A model generated the notes under the pieces. The model was not told where the DNA came from, did no database searches, and saw only the letters and a program-made list of their open reading frames with translations. From Candidatus Competibacter sp. (GTDB lineage Bacteria; Pseudomonadota; Gammaproteobacteria; Competibacterales; Competibacteraceae): a DNA stretch of 56,141 nucleotides. This document shows positions 1 to 9,309 of this stretch, one piece after another. The DNA lies in assembly GCA_029624815.1 (NCBI GenBank), contig JARSSH010000055.1, forward strand, positions 1 to 56,141. The letters are read 5' to 3'. The stretch's first letter is position 1. Every line of letters begins with the position of its first letter. A program made the position numbers and the translations under genes.

Positions 1-56
1 GGGAACTGGCGCGGGCGTTGCGGGAACAACGGGAAGCGTTGGACTGGATTCGGTAA
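1..56 (+). CDS. C-terminal tail of an unidentified protein
   Basis: The frame beginning at base 3 reads 17 codons (ELARALREQREALDWIR) and ends in TAA at 54-56. The residues are charged and helical, as at many protein C-termini. The gene starts outside the window, so family and function cannot be given. That it is coding is inferred only from the open frame reaching the edge and the helix-like composition. Confidence 0.4.
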   Translation, partial: ELARALREQREALDWIR

Positions 57-181
57 ACCGGCGGCGCCGTATTCCTGGCCTAGCGCATCCAGTATTACCA
101 AGCTGGGCCAGCAAACTATGTTGTGGACAATCGCGGTTGCTTGCCAGCAAGTGGACAATCAGTGGACAACGAACAAAAGGA

Positions 182-209
182 AAGGGGCTAGACTTTCGTC
201 TAACCCCTT
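182..209 (-). terminator. Intrinsic terminator behind tRNA-Asn
   Basis: Two 12-nt arms flank a 4-nt loop that reads GAAA on the - strand. On the - strand all 12 positions pair, one of them G-U; on the + strand the same position is a C/A mismatch. The stem therefore suits the tRNA direction. TTTCCTTTTG follows on the - strand. It begins 8 nt past the tRNA 3' CCA. Confidence 0.8.
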
Positions 210-217
210 GTTTTATC

Positions 218-293
218 TGGCTCCCCAGCGCGGACTCGAACCACGGACCCGGTGATTAACAGTCACCTGCTCTACCGACTGAGCTACTGGGGA
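218..293 (-). tRNA. tRNA-Asn (GTT)
   Basis: The reverse complement folds as a complete 76-nt tRNA. The 7-bp acceptor stem pairs TCCCCAG with CTGGGGA. The D-arm carries AGCTCAGTCGGTAGAGC, the anticodon loop reads CTGTTAATC with anticodon GTT, and the T-loop reads GGTTCGAGTCC. Discriminator G and an encoded CCA follow. It decodes asparagine codons AAC/AAU. It has its own promoter and terminator, so it is probably a single-gene transcript. Confidence 0.97.
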
Positions 294-308
294 ATTGAAA
301 GGAGGGAA

Positions 309-337
309 ATCATATTGATCCTCCCTCGTGCTGTCAA
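309..337 (-). promoter_or_regulatory. Sigma-70 promoter of tRNA-Asn
   Basis: On the - strand there is a perfect -35 TTGACA (332-337), a 17-bp spacer and a -10 TATGAT (309-314). Transcription would start near 302, about 9 nt before the mature tRNA 5' end. Confidence 0.85.
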
Positions 338-430
338 TCCTCGCTCAACGACCGTTCAAGGCGATCATGCCATTTGGTCCGGACAGGGCGCGGTATTGGT
401 CGCCTTGAGCGGGTGTGCAGGAGAAATCGT

Positions 431-1276
431 TCAGGCCGCCGCGAAGAACGGCGCGAGCAGGCGGGCGCAGGGTTCCGGGTCTTCCAGATGAGGATGGTGC
501 CCGCCGGGCAAGATTTTCACCGTTAGGTCGGCGATGCGGGCATAGCGCTCTTGCATGTAGGCCCGCTTGACCAGATAGCCGTCCGCGCCGCAGATCAGCA
601 GCGCCGGCGCCGCGATGCATTCCATGTAGGCCAGGATTTGCAGTTCGCTTAGATACAGCGGCGAAACGAAGCGCAGCCGGGGATCGGTGCGCCAGCCGAG
701 GCCGCCATCAGTCGGTCGAAGGCCGCGCTCGACCAGAATGGCCGCCGCTTTCCACGACAGGCCGCCGGCCTCGCAGCGCGCCTGAATCGCGGCTTCCAGG
801 TTCACATAAACCGGCGGGCGCTTGCGCGGCAGGGCGTTCATCTGCTCGATGGTCTGGCGCAGGTTGGCTGGACCGTCGGTGGGGTTGCTGGTCGGCGGTC
901 CCAACCCCTCGATCATCGCCACCCGGCTGATCCGCTCCGGCAGGGTGGCGGCGACGAAGCTGGCGATGCCGCCGCCCAGGGAATGACCGAGCAGGGCGAA
1001 GCGATCCCAACCCAGCGCATCTGCGGCGGCGACCACGTCGGGAATGAAATCCACGAAGTGATAATGAACGCCGGCCGGCCGGTGATCGGAGCGGCCATGC
1101 CCGATCAGGTCCAGCGCCACCAGCCGCGTGTCGGGCAGCAGCGGCGCCAAGGCGTCGAAGCTGGCGGCGTTGTCGAGCCAGCCGTGCAGCGCCAGCACCG
1201 GAACGCCGTCCGGCGGACCCCAGGCCCGCGCCGCCAGCCGCAGATAAGGGGTTTGCAGCTCCAGTTCTTCCGGCAT
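431..1276 (-). CDS. Alpha/beta-fold hydrolase
   Basis: A 281-aa cytoplasmic alpha/beta hydrolase. The HGW oxyanion motif is near residue 31, the nucleophile elbow GHSLGGG near residue 97, and the C-terminal catalytic histidine is probably in GGHHPHLED. The length and the HGWLDNAASFD stretch are like the serine-hydrolase-like (SERHL/MhpC-type) esterases. The substrate cannot be told. It is the last gene of a - strand run ubiC-ubiA-ABM-hydrolase, 13 bp after the small monooxygenase-fold gene. No membrane or signal segment is seen. Confidence 0.85.
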   Translation of the reverse strand: MPEELELQTPYLRLAARAWGPPDGVPVLALHGWLDNAASFDALAPLLPDTRLVALDLIGHGRSDHRPAGVHYHFVDFIPDVVAAADALGWDRFALLGHSLGGGIASFVAATLPERISRVAMIEGLGPPTSNPTDGPANLRQTIEQMNALPRKRPPVYVNLEAAIQARCEAGGLSWKAAAILVERGLRPTDGGLGWRTDPRLRFVSPLYLSELQILAYMECIAAPALLICGADGYLVKRAYMQERYARIADLTVKILPGGHHPHLEDPEPCARLLAPFFAAA

Positions 1277-1289
1277 TGACGGGCGGCGC

Positions 1290-1613
1290 TCAAACGCCGG
1301 GCGGGTAATCCCAACCCGGATCGGTCGGGAATAGATTGGCGTATTTTATGCTGGCGCGCGGTTCCGCCATCATCTCGGCCACCGCATCGCGCCAGCGGGC
1401 ATAGTGGGCGGTTTCCTTGTGTTGGGTCGTGGCCTCGACCGTGCGGTAGACCTCGACCAGCACGAAGCGGGTCGGGTCGTCGGCCTGCTGGATTACATCG
1501 AAGCGGGCGATTCCCGCTTCCCGGGCGCTGTGGCGGGCGTTGTCCAGCGAGGCTTCCTTAAATGCCTCGACGCAATCCGGCTTGACGTGGATGAAGACAT
1601 GGACAATCAGCAT
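1290..1613 (-). CDS. Antibiotic biosynthesis monooxygenase (ABM) fold protein
   Basis: A 107-aa dimeric alpha-beta barrel protein of the ABM/YgiN/LsrG type. It shows an N-terminal beta strand [13 protein letters not shown], a central [12 protein letters not shown] strand and an HxxTAHYARW helix, all typical of the family. The start at 1613 is supported by a strong purine-rich site (AGGGAGGAA) upstream. Members include quinol monooxygenases and the AI-2 phosphate isomerase LsrG; sequence alone does not decide. Its place behind ubiA would fit quinone chemistry, but that is only an inference. Confidence 0.85.
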   Translation of the reverse strand: MLIVHVFIHVKPDCVEAFKEASLDNARHSAREAGIARFDVIQQADDPTRFVLVEVYRTVEATTQHKETAHYARWRDAVAEMMAEPRASIKYANLFPTDPGWDYPPGV

Positions 1614-1696
1614 GATGTTTTCCTCCCTTGGCGGAATTCCCCCAACCGTGGGCGGGGAGTGGGATTGAGGGGCGTTGGGATTCGTGCCCGTCCGCC

Positions 1697-2578
1697 TCAG
1701 GTGGCGCCCGCCGGCAGATAATCCAGCAGCAGCCCGCAGAAAATCGCCAGCCCGAACCCGTTGTTGTTGAGAAACGCCTTGAAGCATTCGGCCGGTTCGC
1801 GGTTGCGGATCAGGTATTGCTGGTACAGGGCGAACCACGTCGCCGCGAACAGCCCCAGATAATAGATCCAGCCGCGCCCGGCCAGCAGGCCCACCATGAC
1901 CAGCACCCCCAGCAGCGCCAGTTGCAAGTAGCCGACAATGCGTTTGTCCCGCTCGCCGAACAGGATGGCGGTTGATTTCACCCCAATCCGGCGGTCGTCT
2001 TCCCGATCCACCATGGCGTACTGGGTATCGTAGACCGCCGACCAGAGCACGTTGCCGAGGAACAGCAGCCAGGCTGTCGGCGGCAGGCTGTCGGTCACCG
2101 CCGCGTAAGCCATCGGAATGGCCCAGCCGAAGGCCGCGCCGAGATGGAACTGCGGCAGGAAATGCAGCCGTTTCATGAACGGATAGCTGACGGCCAGCGC
2201 CAGGCCGACGAAGGACAGCTTGACGGTCAGCGCGTTCTGGGTGAGCACCAGGGCGAAGGCCAGCAGGCTCAGCACGGCGGCGAGAACCAGCGCTTCGCCC
2301 GGTTTGACCCGGCCAGCGGCCAGTGGCCGGTCGCGGGTGCGGGCGACATGCGGGTCGAAATCGCGGTCGGCGAAGTCGTTGACGACGCAACCGGCCGAGC
2401 GCATCAGCACCACGCCCAGCACGAAAACGAGCACGACGCCGCGTGGCGGTTGGCCATCGCCCGCCAGCCACAGCGCCCACAGGGTCGGCCATAACAGCAA
2501 ATAAATGCCAATGGGGCGGTGCAGGCGCATCAGCAGGGCGTATTCGCGTAGGCGGTCTTCAAGGCGTTCGATCGTCAT
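1697..2578 (-). CDS. ubiA: 4-hydroxybenzoate polyprenyltransferase
   Basis: A 293-aa membrane prenyltransferase that attaches the polyprenyl tail to 4-hydroxybenzoate in ubiquinone synthesis. The first Asp-rich motif NDFADRDFD (about residues 65-75) and the second, [12 protein letters not shown], bind the Mg-diphosphate. Seven or more hydrophobic helices are visible. I chose the ATG at 2578 because it overlaps the ubiC stop (ATGA) and matches family N-termini; an upstream start would only add 22 unrelated residues. It is translationally coupled to ubiC. Confidence 0.95.
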   Translation of the reverse strand: MTIERLEDRLREYALLMRLHRPIGIYLLLWPTLWALWLAGDGQPPRGVVLVFVLGVVLMRSAGCVVNDFADRDFDPHVARTRDRPLAAGRVKPGEALVLAAVLSLLAFALVLTQNALTVKLSFVGLALAVSYPFMKRLHFLPQFHLGAAFGWAIPMAYAAVTDSLPPTAWLLFLGNVLWSAVYDTQYAMVDREDDRRIGVKSTAILFGERDKRIVGYLQLALLGVLVMVGLLAGRGWIYYLGLFAATWFALYQQYLIRNREPAECFKAFLNNNGFGLAIFCGLLLDYLPAGAT

Positions 2579-3222
2579 GAGGGAAATCCAGTCCGGTCGA
2601 CAAGAGCCGGAGATACCGGCAAAGCGGGCAGGAAAATCTCGCACACCAACAGCGGGCAGCGGCCGTCGATCCAGAACACCGAACGGCGTCCCCAGATCGC
2701 GTCCGGCGGCTCGGCAAAGCCGGCGAAGGCGCGCTGGTGCAGGTGCTGACCGGCAACGATGCGGGCGATTTCCACCGGGCCGCGGCGGACCTTGGGATCG
2801 GCGAACAGCACCTGCCCCAAGGGCCGGCTACCCAGGCGGGTCAGCCGGCGGCCACGGCCACGCAGGGTGGCGGCCGGGATCAGGGTTCGAGCGAACACCC
2901 AGGGCCGCTCGCCGCACAGCAACTGCACTTCACGGGTCCAGGTCCAGGCATCCAGCCGCAGACCCAGTGCGCTCGTTTCGTCGCGGCCGGGCCGCGCCCA
3001 GCCCTGATGCAGCACATGCACGCGGAAGCGATCCAGGCAGCTCCGGCGCAGTCGTTGGGTCAGGGAGCCGGGGTCGAACAGCCAGCCGGCCAGCCCAACA
3101 GGCAGGGCGGGCGGGCGGGCGGGCGGGCGGGAAGACCAGGATGGCGGATGGTTGGGACAATCGGGGCAATTGGCGCGCAAGACGGTTATTTCGTGAGTTT
3201 GGCGATTTTCGCAACGGGTCAT
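2575..3222 (-). CDS. ubiC: Chorismate pyruvate-lyase
   Basis: UbiC cleaves chorismate to 4-hydroxybenzoate and pyruvate, the first committed step feeding UbiA. The family core is clear: WLFDPGSLTQRLR, WTREVQLLCGERPWVFART, LGSRPLGQVLF and DPKVRRGPVEIA. With the ATG at 3222 it is 215 aa, about 35-40 residues longer than usual. The extra N-terminus runs through a (GGGC)n tract encoding RPPARPPALP. The true start could be further downstream, but no ATG is visible there. It overlaps ubiA by 4 nt. Confidence 0.85.
   Translation of the reverse strand: MTRCENRQTHEITVLRANCPDCPNHPPSWSSRPPARPPALPVGLAGWLFDPGSLTQRLRRSCLDRFRVHVLHQGWARPGRDETSALGLRLDAWTWTREVQLLCGERPWVFARTLIPAATLRGRGRRLTRLGSRPLGQVLFADPKVRRGPVEIARIVAGQHLHQRAFAGFAEPPDAIWGRRSVFWIDGRCPLLVCEIFLPALPVSPALVDRTGFPS
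3105..3131. repeat. (GGGC)n tetranucleotide tract
   Basis: Six full GGGC units plus GGG lie inside the 5' part of ubiC, encoding ARPPARPPA on the - strand. A 4-bp unit is not a multiple of three, so gain or loss of a unit would shift the frame of the long ubiC reading frame. Confidence 0.9.
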
Positions 3223-3376
3223 TATGGCACGGTTGCCGGGCGTCGGGGGAATAAACCCCTCGGGTTCGGCCGTGCCCCGCGCCTGCGCCGTGGTCGAATC
3301 GCTGGTATAGTGATGCGGCGTTGCCGGCATGCTCGGGATGAAGAATCGCCGGCCCATGGTTAGGATCGTCGAGAAA

Positions 3377-4555
3377 ATGCACGCGGTAGCCCAGGACTCC
3401 ATTGTTTTTTCGCTGTTTCTGATTTTCACCGGCGCGGCGCTGTTCGCGACGCTGGCGTTGTACGCGCGTCAGGCGCTGCCCATCGCCTACATTGTGCTGG
3501 GGATTTGCATCGGTCCCTACGGATTCAAACTGATCGACAACGCCGCGGCCATCGAGCAGATGGCCCAGATCGGCATCATGTTTCTGCTGTTCCTGCTGGG
3601 TTTGGATCTGTCGCCGCAGCGCTTGCTGCAGATGTTGCGCAAGGCGACCGTGATCACGCTTGGCACTTCGCTGGTATTCGCGCTACTGGGAGGCGGGGTC
3701 GCCTGGCTGTTCGGCTATGCGCCTGGCGAGAGCCTGCTGGTCGGAGCGGCGATGACGTTCTCCAGCACCATCATCGGCCTCAAGTTGCTCCCGACCCGCG
3801 CCCTGCATCACCAACACACCGGGGAAATCATCATCAGCATCCTGCTGCTGCAAGATCTGTTGGCGATCGCCGTGCTGCTGTTGCTGGAGGGGTTGGGCGG
3901 GCGCGGTTCCTCGCTGCAAGGCCTGGGTCTGTTGATCATTACCTTGCCAATGTTGTTGGGGTTCGCTTACCTGAGCTCGCGTTACATGCTGATCCCGCTG
4001 ATTCGCAAGTTCGACAAGATCCGCGAATACATTTTCCTGACGGCCATCGGCTGGTGTCTGTGCATCTCGCAGGTGGCGGCCCTGCTGGGTCTGTCCTACG
4101 CCATCGGCGCCTTCATCGGCGGAGTGGCGCTGGCCACTAGCCCGATCGCGCTGTACATCGCCGATAGCCTCAGGCCCTTGCGCGATTTTTTCCTGGTATT
4201 GTTCTTTTTCTCGCTGGGCGCCGGCTTCGATCTGGGGATGCTGGGCGCGGTGTTTCTGCCCACCCTGCTGCTGGGCGCGCTGTTGCTGGCGGTCAAGCCC
4301 TGGGTATTTCGCGGCTTCCTGCAATGGGCCGGCGAGCGACCGCGCATCGCCATGGAAGTCGGCGTGCGACTGGGTCAGGTCAGCGAGTTCGCCCTGCTGA
4401 TCGCGGTGCTGGCCCAGCAGAACCAGTTGATCGGTCGGGAGGCGTCGTATCTGGTACAGGCAACCACGCTGTTGACCTTCATCGCCTCCACATATTACCT
4501 GGTGCTGACGTATCCGACGCCGGTGGCGATTTCCGACCGCCTGCGCCGGGATTGA
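3377..4555 (+). CDS. CPA2-family monovalent cation/proton antiporter (KefB-like)
   Basis: A roughly 392-aa inner-membrane protein with about 12 hydrophobic helices and no NAD-binding TrkA domain. It belongs to the Na+/H+ or K+/H+ exchanger family (CPA2). Family marks are LDLSPQRL, the FSSTIIGLKLL helix, LLLQDLLAIAVLLLL with the conserved QD pair, and AIGAFIGGVALATSP. The ion cannot be told. The start is uncertain: in-frame ATGs at 3329, 3338, 3356 and 3377 all lack a strong ribosome site. 3377 puts the first helix near residue 10. It is divergent from ubiC. Confidence 0.85.
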   Translation: MHAVAQDSIVFSLFLIFTGAALFATLALYARQALPIAYIVLGICIGPYGFKLIDNAAAIEQMAQIGIMFLLFLLGLDLSPQRLLQMLRKATVITLGTSLVFALLGGGVAWLFGYAPGESLLVGAAMTFSSTIIGLKLLPTRALHHQHTGEIIISILLLQDLLAIAVLLLLEGLGGRGSSLQGLGLLIITLPMLLGFAYLSSRYMLIPLIRKFDKIREYIFLTAIGWCLCISQVAALLGLSYAIGAFIGGVALATSPIALYIADSLRPLRDFFLVLFFFSLGAGFDLGMLGAVFLPTLLLGALLLAVKPWVFRGFLQWAGERPRIAMEVGVRLGQVSEFALLIAVLAQQNQLIGREASYLVQATTLLTFIASTYYLVLTYPTPVAISDRLRRD

Positions 4556-4610
4556 GCGGCGCGGCCACCCGATCGAGCCTAAACCACGCTGCATTGCCAA
4601 GGAATAATCA

Positions 4611-4639
4611 TTGGCGTTTACCCTGGTTTTTCCTATAAT
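4611..4639 (+). promoter_or_regulatory. Predicted sigma-70 promoter of tkt
   Basis: The -35 TTGGCG (4611-4616), a 17-bp spacer and a perfect -10 TATAAT (4634-4639) precede tkt. The start would be near 4646, leaving a leader of about 185 nt. I see no known riboswitch in that leader. It contains several short GC-rich inverted segments. Confidence 0.7.
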
Positions 4640-4829
4640 CGCCGCCATTTTTCGGCCGAACCGAACCCAAAGGGGCTTTGGCGCGACCGGACATCCTTGG
4701 TGATCTCTCCGGTGAACGTCCCAGCAAGAGCGACGCGCGCGGCGGGGTCGTGGAGCCTGACGATCGGTTTCCACGCGTACCCGGTTCCTTCATTTTTCGT
4801 TGCTGAGTACTGTTATGGAGAGAGAGTTC

Positions 4830-6917
4830 ATGCCCTCGCGTAGTGAATTGGCCGCCCGCCCCATGGTGGATGCGACGACCGCGCCGCTTGCCGCCGCCGG
4901 CACCCCCATTCGGGAAGCCGCCCCTCCCTCGCGCCGGGATCTGGCGAACGCCATTCGCGCCCTGAGCATGGACGCGGTGCAGCGCGCGGAATCCGGTCAC
5001 CCCGGCGCTCCCATGGGCATGGCCGATTTTGGCGCGGTCCTGTGGAATGATTTTCTGCGCCACAATCCAGCCAATCCCAAATGGTTGAATCGCGACCGGG
5101 TGATCCTGTCCAACGGTCATGGCTCGATGTTGCTGTATTCCCTGCTGCATCTGAGCGGTTATGACCTGAGCATCGAGGATCTGCGCAATTTCCGGCGGCT
5201 GGGCTCACGGACCCCCGGACATCCCGAATACGGCCTCACCCCAGGCGTGGAAACCACCACCGGGCCACTCGGACAGGGTTTGGCCAACGGCGTCGGCATG
5301 GCGCTGGCCGAACGGGCGCTGGCCACTCGCTTCAACCGCCCCGGTTTTCCCATCGTCGATCATTACACCTACGTTATCCTCGGCGACGGTTGCCTGATGG
5401 AAGGCATCTCCTCCGAAGCCTGCTCGCTGGCGGGCACCTGGGGACTGGGCAAGCTGATTTGCCTCTACGACAGCAACGACATCTCCATCGATGGCCCGGT
5501 CAGCGGCTGGTTCAGCGAGAATGTCGCCAAACGCTTCGAAGGCTTCGGCTGGCATGTCATTCCCAATGTGGACGGCCACGACGCCGATGCGGTCCACCGA
5601 GCCATCAAGCAGGCGCGCGCTTTCACCGGCAGCCCCACCCTGATCTGTTGCAAGACGACCATTGCTTGGGGTTCGCCCAACAAGGGCGGCAGCGAAAAAT
5701 CGCACGGTGCGCCATTGGGCGCCGCCGAAGTCGCCGCAACCCGTGAGCATATCGGCTGGCGTCATGAACCATTCGTTATTCCCTCCGAGTACTATCGCGC
5801 CTTCGACGCCCGCGCCAAGGGCGCCGACCGGGAAGGCGAGTGGAACGCGCTATTTTCCCGTTACCGGGCCGAGTACCCAGAAGCCGCGGCGGAACTCGAT
5901 CGGCGCTTGGCCTGTGGGTTCCCGCCGGACTGGCAAGAACTGGCCTGGAATTTTATTCAAGCCACCCAGGAGCGGCGCGAGGATATCGCCACCCGGGTCG
6001 CGTCGCAGCGCGCGCTCGAAGCGTTCAACCCCCATTTCCCCAGCCTGGTGGGCGGCTCCGCCGATCTCACCGAGTCCACCGGTATCCCCTGGATTGGCTG
6101 CCGCCCGGTCGACTTTGCGCATCCCGATGGCAATCTGATCTATTACGGTGCGCGCGAATTCGCGATGAACGCGATTATGAACGGGCTGGCGCTGCATGGC
6201 GGCTACGTGCCCTTCGGCGGCACCTTCCTGATGTTCGCCGACTATGGTCGCAGCGCCATTCGCATGTCCGCGTTGATGAAACTGCGTTGCGTATTCATCT
6301 TGACCCATGATTCGATTGGGGTTGGCGGCGACGGTCCCACCCATCAACCGGTCGAGCATGTCGCTAGCCTGCGGATTATTCCCGATCTGTCGGTATGGCG
6401 GACCTGCGATACCACGGAAACCGCCGTGGCTTGGAAGGCGGCGCTGGACCGCACCAACGGGCCGACCGCCCTGATCTTCACCCGCCAAAAATTGCCGCAT
6501 CAGGAACGCACGCCAGAGCAGGTGCGGGCTATTGCTCGGGGTGGCTACGTGCTGCTCGATTGCGGCAATAACCCGGAGGCGATCATCATCGCCACCGGTT
6601 CCGAAGTGCAATTGGCGATGGAGGCGGCCCAGCAGTTAAACAGCCAGGGCCGGCGGGTGCGCGTCGTCTCCATGCCCTCGGTGAATGTATTCGATGCTCA
6701 GGACGCGGCGTGGCGCGAATCGGTGCTGCCGCCGAACGTGACTCGGCGTGTGGTGGTCGAGGCGGGCGTTACCGCGCCCTGGTATAAATACGCCGGCGCG
6801 CAAGGCGCGGTGATCGGCATCGACTGCTTTGGCGAATGCGGCCCGCCGGAAATTATTTTCCAGCATTTCGGCTTTACCGCCGAACGGGTGGCCGCTACCG
6901 TGCGGGCGCTGTTCTAG
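4830..6917 (+). CDS. tkt: Transketolase
   Basis: A 695-aa thiamine-diphosphate enzyme that moves two-carbon ketol units between sugar phosphates in the pentose phosphate and Calvin pathways. Visible marks are [12 protein letters not shown] (near residue 60), the GHGSM and [14 protein letters not shown] substrate loops, the TPP/Mg motif [18 protein letters not shown], and the C-terminal [19 protein letters not shown]. The ATG at 4830 follows GAGAGAGAG. In-frame ATG at 4815 and TTG at 4800 are weaker. The N-terminus is about 40 residues longer than the E. coli form. It heads a tkt-gap-pgk block. Confidence 0.97.
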   Translation: MPSRSELAARPMVDATTAPLAAAGTPIREAAPPSRRDLANAIRALSMDAVQRAESGHPGAPMGMADFGAVLWNDFLRHNPANPKWLNRDRVILSNGHGSMLLYSLLHLSGYDLSIEDLRNFRRLGSRTPGHPEYGLTPGVETTTGPLGQGLANGVGMALAERALATRFNRPGFPIVDHYTYVILGDGCLMEGISSEACSLAGTWGLGKLICLYDSNDISIDGPVSGWFSENVAKRFEGFGWHVIPNVDGHDADAVHRAIKQARAFTGSPTLICCKTTIAWGSPNKGGSEKSHGAPLGAAEVAATREHIGWRHEPFVIPSEYYRAFDARAKGADREGEWNALFSRYRAEYPEAAAELDRRLACGFPPDWQELAWNFIQATQERREDIATRVASQRALEAFNPHFPSLVGGSADLTESTGIPWIGCRPVDFAHPDGNLIYYGAREFAMNAIMNGLALHGGYVPFGGTFLMFADYGRSAIRMSALMKLRCVFILTHDSIGVGGDGPTHQPVEHVASLRIIPDLSVWRTCDTTETAVAWKAALDRTNGPTALIFTRQKLPHQERTPEQVRAIARGGYVLLDCGNNPEAIIIATGSEVQLAMEAAQQLNSQGRRVRVVSMPSVNVFDAQDAAWRESVLPPNVTRRVVVEAGVTAPWYKYAGAQGAVIGIDCFGECGPPEIIFQHFGFTAERVAATVRALF

Positions 6918-6963
6918 TAAATACTGTTTTTTAACGAATCCGGTCTACACTTGATCGTGTTGA

Positions 6964-8019
<1,056 letters not shown>

Positions 8020-8061
8020 GCGATCGCCGCTCCCTGGCGATTCGCAATTCGGTTGAACCCG

Positions 8062-8107
8062 CCCCCGCCGTCTCGCGCCTTGCGCCCAGTCGGTCGGGGG
8101 TTTTGTT
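8062..8107 (+). terminator. Terminator or attenuator between gap and pgk
   Basis: CCCCCGCCG (8062-8070) pairs with CGGTCGGGGG (8091-8100), with one bulged base, and TTTTGTTT follows directly. The T-run abuts the pgk ribosome site (GGAGGA near 8108-8113). The element could therefore end gap transcripts or tune gap:pgk ratios. Confidence 0.6.
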
Positions 8108-8124
8108 TGGAGGAATTGAAGACC

Positions 8125-9306
8125 ATGAATTTCAAGCGCATGACTGATCTCAACCTCGCTGGCAAGCGAGTGTTTATCCGTTCCGACCTGAATGTTCCGG
8201 TCAAGGATGGCAAAGTGACTTCCGACGCCCGCATCACCGCCTCGATGCCCACCATCGAATTCGCGATGAAAGCCGGAGCCAAAGTGATGGTCACATCCCA
8301 TCTGGGCCGTCCGACCGAAGGCGAATTCTCTGAAAAAGATTCACTGAAGCCGGTCGCCGATGTGATGTCCGCCAAGCTGGGCAAGCCGGTGCGCGTGATC
8401 CGCGACTGGGTCAATGGTGGCTTTGAAGTGGCCGATGGCGAAGTGGTGCTATTGGAAAACTGCCGCACCAACAAGGGTGAAAAGAAGAATGTCGAGGAGA
8501 CGGCGAAGAAATACGCGGCGCTGTGCGATGTTTTCGTCATGGACGCCTTTGGCACCGCCCATCGCGCTGAAGCCTCGACTCACGGCGTCGCCAAGTTCGC
8601 CCCGGTGGCCTGCGCCGGTATCCTGTTGACGGAAGAACTCGATGCGCTGACCAAGGCACTGGCGACTCCGGCTCGGCCAATGGTCGCGATCGTCGGCGGT
8701 TCGAAAGTCTCGACCAAGCTGACCGTGCTGGAGAGCCTGTCCGAGAAGGTTGATCAACTGGTGGTCGGCGGCGGCATCGCCAATACCTTCCTGGAAGCGG
8801 TTGGCAAGAATGTCGGCAAATCGCTGTCCGAGCATGATCTGGTGCCTACCGCGCAAACGTTGCTGGAAAAGATGAAGGCGCGTGGCGCAACCATCCCGAT
8901 CGCTACCGATGTTGTCTGCGGCAAGAAGTTCGACGCGGCTGAACCGGCAGTATTGAAAGACGCTGGCGCAGTCAACGACGACGACATGATCTTCGATATC
9001 GGCCCGAAGAGCGCCCAGGAACTGGCTGACATCATCATGAAGGCCGGCACCGTGGTATGGAATGGTCCGGTCGGCGTGTTTGAATTCGACCAGTTCGGCG
9101 AAGGCACCAAGACGGTCGCCATGGCGATTGCCAACACCAAAGCCTTTACCCTGGCCGGCGGTGGCGACACCATCGCGGCGATCCAGAAATACAATATCTA
9201 TGACAAGGTGTCTTATATCTCCACTGCCGGTGGCGCATTCCTGGAATTCCTGGAAGGTAAGGTGCTGCCGGCCGTCGCCATGCTGGAATCGCGGGCGAAC
9301 GACTGA
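8125..9306 (+). CDS. pgk: Phosphoglycerate kinase
   Basis: A 393-aa enzyme that transfers phosphate from 1,3-bisphosphoglycerate to ADP, working directly after Gap. The signature [20 protein letters not shown] is near residue 16. HLGRP, the [10 protein letters not shown] loop, GGSKVSTKL and the C-terminal [12 protein letters not shown] nucleotide-binding motif are present. The start at 8125 is set by TTTGGAGGAATTG upstream and family alignment. The usual downstream glycolytic neighbours (pyk, fba) are absent here; a decayed phage-type gene on the other strand follows. Confidence 0.97.
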   Translation: MNFKRMTDLNLAGKRVFIRSDLNVPVKDGKVTSDARITASMPTIEFAMKAGAKVMVTSHLGRPTEGEFSEKDSLKPVADVMSAKLGKPVRVIRDWVNGGFEVADGEVVLLENCRTNKGEKKNVEETAKKYAALCDVFVMDAFGTAHRAEASTHGVAKFAPVACAGILLTEELDALTKALATPARPMVAIVGGSKVSTKLTVLESLSEKVDQLVVGGGIANTFLEAVGKNVGKSLSEHDLVPTAQTLLEKMKARGATIPIATDVVCGKKFDAAEPAVLKDAGAVNDDDMIFDIGPKSAQELADIIMKAGTVVWNGPVGVFEFDQFGEGTKTVAMAIANTKAFTLAGGGDTIAAIQKYNIYDKVSYISTAGGAFLEFLEGKVLPAVAMLESRAND

Positions 9307-9309
9307 GGT

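Noticed and set aside
1628-1975. Long open frames on the + strand opposite ubiA and the ABM gene
   Set aside because: They are antisense to well-recognised genes, have Gln/Arg/Pro-rich compositions typical of GC-rich shadows and no ribosome sites.
4646-4829. Possible riboswitch in the long tkt leader
   Set aside because: I could not match the short inverted segments to any known riboswitch core.
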